A stretch of DNA of 64,000 nt. It comes from Nitrosarchaeum sp. Lineage in GTDB: Archaea; Thermoproteota; Nitrososphaeria; Nitrososphaerales; Nitrosopumilaceae. This document shows, piece after piece, positions 7,961 to 15,293 of the stretch. Made by a program: the position numbers and the translations under genes. The stretch is from positions 62,001-126,000 of the forward strand of contig JAIOOR010000005.1 in NCBI GenBank assembly GCA_021414365.1, given 5' to 3'. The stretch's first letter is position 1. Each line of letters starts with the position of its first letter. Under the pieces are notes generated by a model. It did not search any database and had not been told where the DNA came from. It saw only the letters and a list, made by a program, of their open reading frames with translations.

Positions 7961-8802
7961 AACTCGGACGGATTGCTCAGATCAAAGAATCTTTCATCAA
8001 ATGAATCGCTTGCCATTGTGGGAAATGTCGCAGGCTCAAGCCCGAGGTGCTCTGGGTTTTGTGGAAATCTCACAAACGTCAGTATGTCCTGATTTGAGAG
8101 GATCATGTTTTTGTGATTGCTCTGAGTTGTCACTATTTTTTTCAAATGATCAGTCGCTGCATCAAGGTTCTTTGCCTTTGAGAGAATTATTTTTGCAGGT
8201 ACAAGACGGTTCGGTTCGATGTGTTCAGAAGCGTATGGAATTATGCTTTGAAATGCTTTGATGTCGGAAATATTTTGCACGCCAAAAAACATGTTGCAGC
8301 GGAAAAACAACGTGCATTCAGATTTTTGCTTTGCCTTTGAGATATGCGGATCAAGATGAACCGTGTCAGATGTTTTCGATTTTTGTGCGAGTTTTTCATA
8401 TTTTGAGATAATGGGTTTTGAATCTGTGTGATAGAGTTTTATCACAAATACGCCATACGGTGCATTTGTTATTACTGAGAAAATATTTGATATTGCCAGT
8501 TTGTCACCTAGCGGATAGACTGAATTCTTTGCGAGTTTTAACTGCACAAGTGCGTTGATTTTTGTAACTACTGGCAAGTCACAGGATTCTACACCAAACG
8601 AACGGATTGATCTTACCATCATACCCGCATTTGATGGAACGCGAAGACACAAAGTGAATCTGGATTTTGGCAGATTAAAGACTGCAAATAAAACATCGGG
8701 AATTTTTTCACAGAGCATCATCAAATCAACGTCTTTTTGGGCATCGTATTTTTCGCCAACCGTTGTAGAAAACGGCTTGATTTTAAACCAGGAATATGTC
8801 AT
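7957..8802 (-). CDS. Hypothetical protein, possibly related to conjugation ATPase N-domains
   Basis: The ATG at 8802 gives 281 residues starting MTYSWFKIKPF; an earlier in-frame ATG at 8829 lies inside the preceding gene. The protein is soluble with alternating strands and helices. Its C-terminal motif ILSNQDILTFVRFPQNPE recalls the segment before the ATPase core in VirB4/TraC/TraG-like proteins (xLSxxELAxLxHFP), but no Walker motif is present. It may be a stand-alone homologue of such an N-terminal domain. It is joined to the nuclease gene by ATGA. The family link is weak. Confidence 0.4.
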   Translation of the reverse strand: MTYSWFKIKPFSTTVGEKYDAQKDVDLMMLCEKIPDVLFAVFNLPKSRFTLCLRVPSNAGMMVRSIRSFGVESCDLPVVTKINALVQLKLAKNSVYPLGDKLAISNIFSVITNAPYGVFVIKLYHTDSKPIISKYEKLAQKSKTSDTVHLDPHISKAKQKSECTLFFRCNMFFGVQNISDIKAFQSIIPYASEHIEPNRLVPAKIILSKAKNLDAATDHLKKIVTTQSNHKNMILSNQDILTFVRFPQNPEHLGLEPATFPTMASDSFDERFFDLSNPSEL

Positions 8803-8803
8803 A

Positions 8804-9505
8804 TCATCCAACTCCGCAATACAGATCACCGTACATCACTTTGTCAATATAGTCAAAAAGCAGATTAAAATCATCACCTAGCAAGTCCAAAACATACTGC
8901 GCTGTCTGGTCGGTGCATGAGACTGACCTTAAAGGAGCAGTGAAGATGAGTTTTCTTTTTTTGAGTCTTGTCAGTGCGTTTCGTATTGTGGAAAAATCAT
9001 GATCAATGCAGAACTGGCCGTAAAGCCACTCGCGCAGTATGTTTCGGGGCATGTTATGATCTCTAAAGATAACGTACATGTGTACAATTTTCACAAGCAG
9101 ACACAAATCAACAAATCTTAAATCCATATCTGCGGCATACATGAGCCACCTTGCAAACTCGGTCCTGTTTCCATCCCTAATCAGATATCTAAAGTCGCAT
9201 TTGGGAATCGGGCCGTATTTTAAAATGTGATACACCTGTGAGTTTTTTTCGATTCGTGGATTGCGTTTAAAATCAAATTCGCATGGAGGCTCACGATAGA
9301 TCCTCATGTTGCGTGTCATTTCAAAACATGTCTCAGATGCGGCGTCAACGTACTTGCCGAAACCGCTGACATTTGTCTTTGGAAATATTTCATCTGGGAG
9401 ATACTGCTCAGTCAAATATCGTGTGATTTTTGCAAGATGTTTTGAGATGGTATGAGCATCCTTGCAGATGACACTTGTTATTATTGATTTTATTATCAGT
9501 GGCAT
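8804..9505 (-). CDS. Hypothetical winged-helix-like protein
   Basis: This 233-residue protein is mostly helical. A central stretch (about 150-200) with FSTIRNALTRLKKRKLIFTA has the pattern of a recognition helix and wing in a winged-helix fold: a helix rich in Arg and Lys followed by a beta turn. Its C-terminus overlaps the region upstream of the next gene's ATG at 8802, so the two are closely coupled. It could regulate the element's operon or bind its DNA. No named family was recognised. Confidence 0.5.
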   Translation of the reverse strand: MPLIIKSIITSVICKDAHTISKHLAKITRYLTEQYLPDEIFPKTNVSGFGKYVDAASETCFEMTRNMRIYREPPCEFDFKRNPRIEKNSQVYHILKYGPIPKCDFRYLIRDGNRTEFARWLMYAADMDLRFVDLCLLVKIVHMYVIFRDHNMPRNILREWLYGQFCIDHDFSTIRNALTRLKKRKLIFTAPLRSVSCTDQTAQYVLDLLGDDFNLLFDYIDKVMYGDLYCGVG

Positions 9506-9703
9506 TCAGGCATACTCCACTCGTTAAAGATCCACGGATTCTACGGTTATCATCATTTCTGACACAAGATGTCATACCAATTACAATTCTATTTATTGAT
9601 CTTTGAGTGTCAATCATTCCTCTTCACAATCCTCTTTTTGATTCCCAAAGATGTTTTATACAAAATTGACAGAATGGCATATTGTGTTTTTTGTTTTCAG
9701 AAC

Positions 9704-9835
9704 CTAGCACTCATGTTCATCATCTATGTTTTCATCTTTTTGCATGAGGTCACAGACAGGGCAATCACAGCGTTTCAATGATACATCGGTCTTTTGTTGA
9801 TGTCGTATTTTTTGTCTGTCAGTGCGATTTTTCAT
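9704..9835 (-). CDS. 43-residue zinc-motif small protein
   Basis: The ATG at 9835 opens a 43-codon frame ending in TAG. The basic N-terminus (MKNRTDRQKIRHQQK) is followed by CDCPVC and an acidic tail ending HEC, giving a CxC-x2-C...HxxC-like cluster (…CDCPVC…DDEHEC) that could hold one zinc ion. An AT-rich box (about 9848-9862) lies upstream, so it may have its own promoter and a near-leaderless message. It is surrounded by minus-strand genes of the element. Function unknown. Confidence 0.55.
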   Translation of the reverse strand: MKNRTDRQKIRHQQKTDVSLKRCDCPVCDLMQKDENIDDEHEC

Positions 9836-9847
9836 AAGAGCCAATTA

Positions 9848-9862
9848 TAATTATTTAAGTTA
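9848..9862 (-). promoter_or_regulatory. AT-rich promoter box before the small zinc protein
   Basis: The transcript strand reads AACTTAAATAATTA about 13-27 bases before the ATG at 9835. It overlaps the end of the preceding gene (stop at 9855) and would restart transcription inside the element. Confidence 0.35.
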
Positions 9863-10289
9863 AAAAATGTCGGCATGAATGAAAGGACAGTGTTGTAATT
9901 CCAGCCATTAATGATAGTCTGTCCTCCCACATTCTAGTATTTTCTGAAAAGTCATTTACGTCATTGAAGTTATAGTACATGTCAGATTCCGTGATGGAAT
10001 GCTGGCTAGAAATAAAGACGCTCCTCTCTAATCTGACACGTATCAGACTTTGAGAATCATGCGCGCTCTCAGTCTTCCCAGCACTCATACTTTCTCTGCA
10101 TGTGTTACTTGTCCGCAGGTCTTCTAAAAATCCTGCCAGTCTAAAAAAGATACGATGCTGGATGATCGGTTTACCCGTGTCAACAGTACTTTGACTGCAC
10201 CGTATGGAACAATTAGTGAAAATTCTGCAAACTATTTTAAAAACAATACACAACTTGCTGCTTTGTGTAATCTGTGACGCATTCATCAT
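9855..10289 (-). CDS. Hypothetical protein of the mobile element
   Basis: The start chosen is the ATG at 10289, which overlaps the TGA of the preceding gene as ATGA, the coupling used through this operon. The 144-residue product is unusually rich in Ser, Arg, Cys and Ile and has no recognisable domain. Coupling is the main reason to believe it; composition alone would not be convincing. A longer frame back to 10337 would overlap the previous gene more deeply. Confidence 0.4.
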   Translation of the reverse strand: MMNASQITQSSKLCIVFKIVCRIFTNCSIRCSQSTVDTGKPIIQHRIFFRLAGFLEDLRTSNTCRESMSAGKTESAHDSQSLIRVRLERSVFISSQHSITESDMYYNFNDVNDFSENTRMWEDRLSLMAGITTLSFHSCRHFLT

Positions 10290-10666
10290 GATGTCGCCTC
10301 TGGTATGATTGGATGCAGCACACCGTCTGCAAAACATATTTTTCCATCCATGATTGCTCTGGCAAGCACACAGTCTGGCGAAATTCCATCAAAATCACTT
10401 GATGATAAAGAGTCCAGATTGCTTTGATTTTCAAAAGTGATATAGTTGACAAGCGCATCAATGGGACTGATTCTGTATTTTTTGAGAAATTTCCTGCTTT
10501 GTATTTCGAATCTTGCGTTTTCTATCTTCATTTTTTTGTAATTATTAGAATGGGAAATTCCGGTACATACTTTACAATGTATGTAGTCTCTTGCAGGACA
10601 CAGCATAGAGGCTTGCTTGCACATACTGGCGGTGCCGACATGAATGTGTCCTTTGTATGTGTTCAT
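10286..10666 (-). CDS. Hypothetical protein with Cys/His-rich N-terminus
   Basis: This 126-residue protein has Cys and His clustered in its first 45 residues (CKQASMLC, then YIHCKVCTGISH), consistent with a zinc site. A helical stretch and a C-terminal domain follow (DALVNYITFE, then DCVLARAIMDGKI). It overlaps both neighbours by four bases (ATGA at 10663-10666 and at 10286-10289). No family was recognised. It is likely a soluble accessory protein of the element. Confidence 0.55.
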   Translation of the reverse strand: MNTYKGHIHVGTASMCKQASMLCPARDYIHCKVCTGISHSNNYKKMKIENARFEIQSRKFLKKYRISPIDALVNYITFENQSNLDSLSSSDFDGISPDCVLARAIMDGKICFADGVLHPIIPEATS

Positions 10667-11082
10667 CTTTGTACCTCCGTTTTTAAAAACTGTAATTCAT
10701 GCCACACAGGACGTATGATGTCACCATTTACGTGTGTGATTTCATTTGCCTGCAGTATTACAATTCCGTTGATTATTTCCTCAGCAGGTATCTTTTGCAG
10801 TGTTGATAGAAACAATATCTCTTCTAGTGACTGTTTTTGCAAAACAATCTCATCGCATACCGCACTTGACACTGTCTGTTTTCCTTTTATTTCCCACTTT
10901 GCATTATGACATTGAACAATGTTTTCTTTTAGTTTTTCCAGTCTTGCAGAGATTCCACTGTGTGTGATTTCCGCATCTAAGATGCACTTGCTGACATGCT
11001 CTACAAGATCATCTGATGTTGTACTGTAAAGTTTCAAAAAATATATTACGACCCTGTCGATTTTTGATGAAATTGACATCAT
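10663..11082 (-). CDS. Hypothetical helical protein of the mobile element
   Basis: The ATG at 11082 overlaps the stop of the previous gene (ATGA) and gives 139 residues starting MMSISSKIDRVVIYF. The sequence is mostly alpha-helical with short hydrophobic patches and no membrane segment. The first 60 residues could form a helix-turn-helix-like bundle (ISARLEKLKENIVQC). A start eight codons further upstream is possible but lacks the coupling. Function unknown. Confidence 0.5.
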   Translation of the reverse strand: MMSISSKIDRVVIYFLKLYSTTSDDLVEHVSKCILDAEITHSGISARLEKLKENIVQCHNAKWEIKGKQTVSSAVCDEIVLQKQSLEEILFLSTLQKIPAEEIINGIVILQANEITHVNGDIIRPVWHELQFLKTEVQR

Positions 11083-11375
11083 TGTTTTCTCTCCACAAGG
11101 TGCCATCCATGCTTGGATAGTTGTACAATGTTTTTTGTTTTCAAAAATAAAAACGAGTCAAACACAACAGGATATGATATGTTTAGATTGCAAGATATCT
11201 CCGATGGTACAAAGAATGTCTTTTTGTCATTGCGCATGTATATGCGTACTTTGTTTGCAGTTACCTTGATGTTTGTAGAGTTTATCTCACTTGTAATTTT
11301 TGCCAGTTCTCTTCTTTGTTTTCTTGCTTGTGCCAGAATCTTTTCAAATGTAGGCGAGTCGGTGTATCTTTTCAA
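11079..11375 (-). CDS. Small winged-helix-like DNA-binding protein
   Basis: The product is 98 residues. The N-terminal half is a basic helix (FEKILAQARKQRRELAKIT). The C-terminal half, with FVPSEISCNLNISYPVVFDS then LFLKTKNIVQL and GWHLVER, has the helix-turn-helix plus beta-wing pattern common in small archaeal regulators. It overlaps the upstream gene by four bases and the downstream gene likewise. As the third gene from the operon start it is a good candidate for autoregulation of the element. Confidence 0.5.
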   Translation of the reverse strand: MKRYTDSPTFEKILAQARKQRRELAKITSEINSTNIKVTANKVRIYMRNDKKTFFVPSEISCNLNISYPVVFDSFLFLKTKNIVQLSKHGWHLVERKQ

Positions 11376-11593
11376 TTAAATCTCTCCTTGCCAAATAATT
11401 TTGATTTTAAAATTACATCATCTGGAATTTCGTTTAATTCTGGATTGTGATCTTTACATGGATGAATGTCTGATTCAAAATGTTTTTCTGCGTTCATAAA
11501 TGGCTGGGTAATCTCGATTACTACGGTTTTTGAATCGTCATTGAAAATAAAAGACTGTCCTTCAAGCTTTAAAGTTCGAGGGGTAGAAAACAT
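11372..11593 (-). CDS. Hypothetical small protein of the mobile element
   Basis: The ATG at 11593 shares its A with the stop of the first operon gene (TGATG), giving 73 residues. The protein is beta-rich at the start (LKLEGQSFIFNDDSKTVVIE) and polar at the end, with one CxxH-like spot (HPCKDH). No family was recognised. An upstream in-frame start at 11662 lies within the previous gene and would lack coupling. Confidence 0.5.
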   Translation of the reverse strand: MFSTPRTLKLEGQSFIFNDDSKTVVIEITQPFMNAEKHFESDIHPCKDHNPELNEIPDDVILKSKLFGKERFN

Positions 11594-11769
11594 CAGTTTT
11601 CCTCCACTTCCTCTATTTGCTTGATTCGGTTTTTGTTGCTGTAGTGTGGTTTTTTGAAGCACATATCACACACGTTGATTGTCTCGTCTGGATTTGGAGA
11701 ACAGTCATACACGATTTTGAATTTTGGTTTTTCACTACAGCAATTTAGAACAATGTCTAAAAGTTCCAT
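11593..11769 (-). CDS. First gene of the element operon: 58-residue Cys-rich protein
   Basis: The ATG at 11769 is chosen because AGGAGG lies six bases upstream (11776-11781), the strongest ribosome binding site in this region; another in-frame ATG at 11787 has none. The 58-residue product has CC at 10-11, a single Cys near 23, then VCDMCFKKPHY, a plausible zinc knuckle, and an acidic tail. It may be an anti-repressor or small regulator, but nothing identifies it. Its ribosome binding site can be hidden by the leader hairpin. Confidence 0.6.
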   Translation of the reverse strand: MELLDIVLNCCSEKPKFKIVYDCSPNPDETINVCDMCFKKPHYSNKNRIKQIEEVEEN

Positions 11770-11771
11770 GT

Positions 11772-11818
11772 CGTTCCTCCTAGACATTGCTCTGTTGGAG
11801 TAGTGCCTAGAAAGAACG
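11772..11818 (-). promoter_or_regulatory. Leader hairpin that sequesters the AGGAGG ribosome binding site
   Basis: On the minus-strand RNA CGTTCTTTCTAG (11818-11807) pairs with CTAGGAGGAACG (11783-11772). This makes 12 continuous pairs, two of them G-U, across a 23-base loop. The 3' arm contains the whole AGGAGG and ends two bases before the ATG at 11769. Folding would block initiation of the first gene of the operon. Confidence 0.7.
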
Positions 11819-12421
11819 CATCTATAGTTTTCAGCTTGTGATTATCAGTTACGAAAGAATCCAAAAAGGATATTATAGTTTGATATCTATAGCAGTCTTT
11901 CAAGTTCCTTCAACCTCATTTTTTCGCGATTCATACTTGGCAGTTATCCTAGAAAAGTTGTGTTAAATAAAATTACCGCTGTTGTAACTTTTATACTATG
12001 GTGAGCTGTAAATTGACTTGGGACGACAGGAGCAACCTCTTCGATTCATATCTTGGCGGATTGTTTTGAAAAGAACTCTTGTCGTTCCATCAGACAAGAA
12101 ATTTTTTTTCAAAGTATTTAGTAGTTTTCCCGCTAGAAAAATCAATTCCCCGTCGTGATTTGTTATTTTTTGCAAAAATATTTCAAATGTGAAAATTTTC
12201 CCGTCGTAATTTGATAAAAAAGATTTGTCAGGTTCTGATCGCTGTCCTCCCCGGCTTCGTAAACTCTGTCAACTTTTTCTTATGATCAAGAAAGTAATAA
12301 CATTATGCCAAGCTGAATGTAGAAAGCGTTTTATCTCATGAGAGATCTTTTAGAAATTCCCCGTCGTGATCTTGTTTTTTTACAGATAACAGACAAAATG
12401 TTTTATGGTAATTGTCAGCGA
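11819..12421. other. Intergenic control region between integrase and element operon
   Basis: No convincing gene lies in this stretch of about 600 bases. On the minus strand an AACTATAATA box (11871-11880) could be the operon promoter, giving a leader of about 80 bases. A 15-codon frame (MNREKMRLKELERLL) starts near 11933 and could be a leader peptide, but is too short to support. Three copies of a CCCCGTCGTGAT-like motif lie in the half nearer the integrase. The region is rich in A/T runs and is a candidate for the element's origin, partition site or att site. Confidence 0.5.
12145..12370. repeat. Three dispersed copies of ATTCCCCGTCGTGAT
   Basis: Copies are at 12145-12159 (ATTCCCCGTCGTGAT), 12196-12210 (TTTTCCCGTCGTAAT) and 12356-12370 (ATTCCCCGTCGTGAT), all in the same direction and each followed by a T- or A-rich run. 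Two are identical over 15 bases. Direct spaced repeats next to an integrase gene suggest iterons, partition sites for the ParB-like protein, or recombinase arm sites. Confidence 0.8.
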
Positions 12422-13696
12422 TCAGGATTTTTGTTTTTTCTTCATCTCATCTATTTCTTCTCTCAACGATGTAATTGCATTAACTGCAATGTCATTTGTT
12501 CTTTGGAGTTGATCCTGGAGATTTTCAATCTGTCTTTTCAGATTTGATGATTGTCCCTCCTGGTCTAGCTTTAGCTTTAGAATCTCGTCTTCGTTGATTT
12601 TCTCTGAAAATACAGTCACAAAGGGCTCCAGCATGGAATAGTAGATTTCAAGCTCCTCTCTGGATTTTCCCAGATAGACTTTGTTTGAACGATCAGCTTT
12701 TCCCATGAAGATATTTGCCATATCATCACCGATTCTTCCAGCTTGACAGGCATCTTTAAAGACCTTTCTTAGTCTCTTTGGCCTTAATGGGGATTGCTTG
12801 TCTTTTTGAAGAGTAGTTCCAATTCTCTCTGCTGCATGTCTAAAATTAGTTGCAAGTGTCTCAGGCCTTAGAAAAGTTGCAGGAGGAAGCAGATCATAAT
12901 CCATGTTAGTATAATCCCTACGATATTTTCTCTGAAACTGCTTTTTTCTTTCAGTGTTTGATGTTACAAAAATAAGATCATCGTCTTTTCCATCCACTCT
13001 CTCTTTTCGGACATATTCCCTCAGTCTTTTTGTTGCCTCTTTGCTGAAAAATACCTTGACTGCTTCCATAGTTTTTGCCCTAAAATTGCTTAGGAAAATT
13101 CTGTCATGAGATGGGTTTTGTGCTCGTACAAATCCCAAGGTCAGATTTAGCAAATCCCCATCATCCAGACCTGTAGAAATCAGGCATAATGCTATGACCT
13201 CATCCCTTGTAGAGAGTTCCTTTAAGAATATTCTAAGCAATGGTCTGTTAAGATCAAGCTTTTTTGTTTTTGAATCCATTGCAAAGAGAGGTAAATCAGA
13301 GTCAGTCTGCTCTATTGCCTTTGGAATCATTTTTGGGGTATGCCATCCCTGAGTCGTTATCTTGTTGTGTTTGTAGAATCCTCGGATGATTCCATATGAT
13401 CTAATGATTGCTGAGTTGTGATCTATTCCTTGCTTTTTCAGAGATGCAAAAAATTCAGAAAGTTTGATTTCTCCATTTTCATTATCAGTTAATGCTTCCT
13501 CGATTAGCTCATCAGGAGTCAATTGAGTCAGAGACAAGAATCTTGGCATGTTAGATTCAACTGATTTCCAAGTCTTTTCAGGAAATCCTCCGCTTCTAGA
13601 TTTTAGTGTAAGCTGACTCTTCCAACGCTTGATAGTTGCAAAATATCTCCAATCTTGACCATTAAGATAGTCCAAATTAGAATAAATCTGATTCAT
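12422..13696 (-). CDS. Tyrosine recombinase / integrase of thaumarchaeal type
   Basis: The 424-residue protein has an N-terminal helical DNA-binding domain (about 1-140), a catalytic domain (150-360) and a C-terminal coiled coil (365-420). RPKRLRKVF (R310), FMGK and SNKVYLGKSREELEIYY align with box II and the nucleophile region; Y341 is the likely nucleophile. Box I is STGLDDGDLLNL, with Asp where the first catalytic Arg is expected. The HxLR His is K307 and the third-box His is K333. These changes recur, as far as I recall, in thaumarchaeal integrases, so they may be family traits. It probably integrates the element to its left. Confidence 0.8.
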   Translation of the reverse strand: MNQIYSNLDYLNGQDWRYFATIKRWKSQLTLKSRSGGFPEKTWKSVESNMPRFLSLTQLTPDELIEEALTDNENGEIKLSEFFASLKKQGIDHNSAIIRSYGIIRGFYKHNKITTQGWHTPKMIPKAIEQTDSDLPLFAMDSKTKKLDLNRPLLRIFLKELSTRDEVIALCLISTGLDDGDLLNLTLGFVRAQNPSHDRIFLSNFRAKTMEAVKVFFSKEATKRLREYVRKERVDGKDDDLIFVTSNTERKKQFQRKYRRDYTNMDYDLLPPATFLRPETLATNFRHAAERIGTTLQKDKQSPLRPKRLRKVFKDACQAGRIGDDMANIFMGKADRSNKVYLGKSREELEIYYSMLEPFVTVFSEKINEDEILKLKLDQEGQSSNLKRQIENLQDQLQRTNDIAVNAITSLREEIDEMKKKQKS

Positions 13697-13753
13697 GAAG
13701 AAATAATCTAAAAATGATTATTAAACTTCGCCTACACGCTAATCTAAGAATAT

Positions 13754-14131
13754 TTATCTCTGCCTAGATTCTGAGTCGTTAATTTTTTCAGAAATCTTTT
13801 CAAGTGATTGTTTTAATTCCTTAATTGACCATTCTATGTCATCTGTGTCTTTTTTTGAGAGTTCAGTTTTCCATTTCTCCAAAACAACGTTTGCTATCTC
13901 AGAGCAGTAGTAGAGTAAATTCCAGTATGGGTGGTGTTCTGCTGTAGCGTATGCAAGTTCAGTCATATCATTTAATCCGTTTTTAGCTCTAGCCAAAGCT
14001 GTGATGTTCTCTCCAAAAATCTTCACTATGTCAAATTCTGAATCCTTTTCAACTTTTAATCCAGTGTTATTTTTTCCATGTCTATTTACTAATTCAATTA
14101 AATCATTGTAGAAAGCATCAAAGGTAGTCAT
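13754..14131 (-). CDS. Hypothetical helical protein
   Basis: The ATG at 14131 lies just after the stop of the CoA-binding protein gene (14134) and gives 125 residues starting MTTFDAFYNDLIEL. The protein is soluble, acidic and helical, with a C-terminal coiled coil (WSIKELKQSLEKISEKI). An in-frame start at 14167 would overlap the CoA-binding gene by 34 bases. The pair is probably chromosomal and marks the outer side of the integrase. Function unknown. Confidence 0.6.
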   Translation of the reverse strand: MTTFDAFYNDLIELVNRHGKNNTGLKVEKDSEFDIVKIFGENITALARAKNGLNDMTELAYATAEHHPYWNLLYYCSEIANVVLEKWKTELSKKDTDDIEWSIKELKQSLEKISEKINDSESRQR

Positions 14132-14133
14132 AT

Positions 14134-14544
14134 TCAAAAAAGTCTCTGATGTTCTGCCAGCATACATCTATTGAATACAACTTTGATTCCTTTTTTTCGT
14201 GCCATTTCTTCTGCTTGCGGATTATGAATTCCCTCTTGTAGCCAGATTACCTTAGGATTTTTCTTTATTGCATCATCTATTACTGAAAGTACGAGTTCGG
14301 AGGGTCTAAACACATCAATAACATCAACATCACCATCAACATCAGAAACGGAGTCATAACATTTTTTGCCTAAAATCTCATCTGCACTGGGATTGATTGG
14401 GATTATATCATATCCATTTTCAGAGAGGTATTTTGGTACATAATGTGCAGCCTTGTAATCATTTTTAGACATCCCAACTACTGCAACTCGCTTTAAAGAA
14501 AGAATTTCTCTGATTTCATCATCGGTAAAAGAATCATGTTCCAT
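14134..14544 (-). CDS. CoA-binding domain protein (YccU-like)
   Basis: This 136-residue Rossmann-fold protein matches the CoA_binding_2 family along its whole length: RVAVVGMSKNDYKAAHYVPK at the nucleotide loop, YDIIPINPSADEILGKKCY, VDVIDVFRPSELV and VIWLQEGIHN. Family members bind CoA or an acyl-CoA and occur alone or as part of succinyl-CoA synthetase-like enzymes; the role of stand-alone forms is not settled. Its downstream neighbour is a coupled helical protein. Confidence 0.85.
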   Translation of the reverse strand: MEHDSFTDDEIREILSLKRVAVVGMSKNDYKAAHYVPKYLSENGYDIIPINPSADEILGKKCYDSVSDVDGDVDVIDVFRPSELVLSVIDDAIKKNPKVIWLQEGIHNPQAEEMARKKGIKVVFNRCMLAEHQRLF

Positions 14545-14698
14545 GAAAAATATAAAACGTTGTTGAATATAATTTTTGAAATTAATACAAATCAGATCAT
14601 GCCTAAGACTAGATAATAGTCACAGACATCAGAAAAGCAGGAGTAATTCAAAATAACATAAACGCAGAGTATTTTAATAATAACAAAAACTTAACTAC

Positions 14699-15247
14699 GT
14701 GGAATCATATCCAGAAGAGCCAAAGGATGTAATGGTACTTGGAGCAATCAAAAAAGGTGCCAAGAAATTTGACAAGATACAAAAAATGACTCAAATAGAC
14801 GGTGAGGAATTAAATTCAACACTAGAAAAATTAGAAAAAAGAGGACTGATTACTGTAGAAGAAAAAAAGAGTTGGTTTGGTAAAAAAACAGAGTTAAAGA
14901 TTACAGAAAAAGGTTCAAAAGAAGTAGAAGAGAGAATGCACGAGTTACAAGGCAAGTGGGATCAGATGTCATTGCTGTACAAAGGCGGAGACAAAGAAAA
15001 ACTAAAGCAGTACATGGATGATAATAAATCAATTATTCCTTCAATGATGTTTTTTGGCATTATGGATATGATGATGTTTTCAATGATGTTTAGTATGATG
15101 GGTATGATGATGACAGATTATGTACCAGCCGATAGCATTCCAAGTGACATGGGAGGAGATGTTTCATCAGATGTGGGCTCAGATGGTGGTGGATTTGATG
15201 GTGGGGGCTCAGATGGTGGTGGATTTGACTTTGATGTTGGATTCTAA
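14699..15247 (+). CDS. Winged-helix protein with Met-rich membrane segment and Gly/Asp tail
   Basis: The GTG at 14699 gives 182 residues. Residues 8-80 are a winged helix (IKKGAKKFDKIQKMTQI, ELNSTLEKLEKRGLITVEEK, then LKITEKGSKEVEE). Residues 110-140 form a Met-rich hydrophobic stretch (SMMFFGIMDMMMFSMMFSMM). The tail repeats acidic Gly-rich units (SDGGGFDGGGSDGGGFDFD). The combination suggests a membrane-bound regulator or a metal-responsive protein; Met clusters can bind copper, important in these copper-heavy ammonia oxidisers, but this is inference. Confidence 0.65.
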   Translation: MESYPEEPKDVMVLGAIKKGAKKFDKIQKMTQIDGEELNSTLEKLEKRGLITVEEKKSWFGKKTELKITEKGSKEVEERMHELQGKWDQMSLLYKGGDKEKLKQYMDDNKSIIPSMMFFGIMDMMMFSMMFSMMGMMMTDYVPADSIPSDMGGDVSSDVGSDGGGFDGGGSDGGGFDFDVGF

Positions 15248-15293
15248 GTCAAATAAAGAGGATATTTTATACCGATGAAAAAAACACATAGAA

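Noticed and set aside
9408-9617. Minus-strand frame of 69 codons overlapping the winged-helix gene start
   Set aside because: It overlaps a better-supported gene by almost 100 bases and has no motif or coupling.
9569-9781. Hydrophobic plus-strand frame
   Set aside because: It is antisense to the small zinc protein and its composition reflects A/T-rich DNA rather than a membrane protein family.
11998-12069. 23-codon plus-strand frame starting MVSCKLTWDD
   Set aside because: Too short, no ribosome site and no similarity that I recognise.
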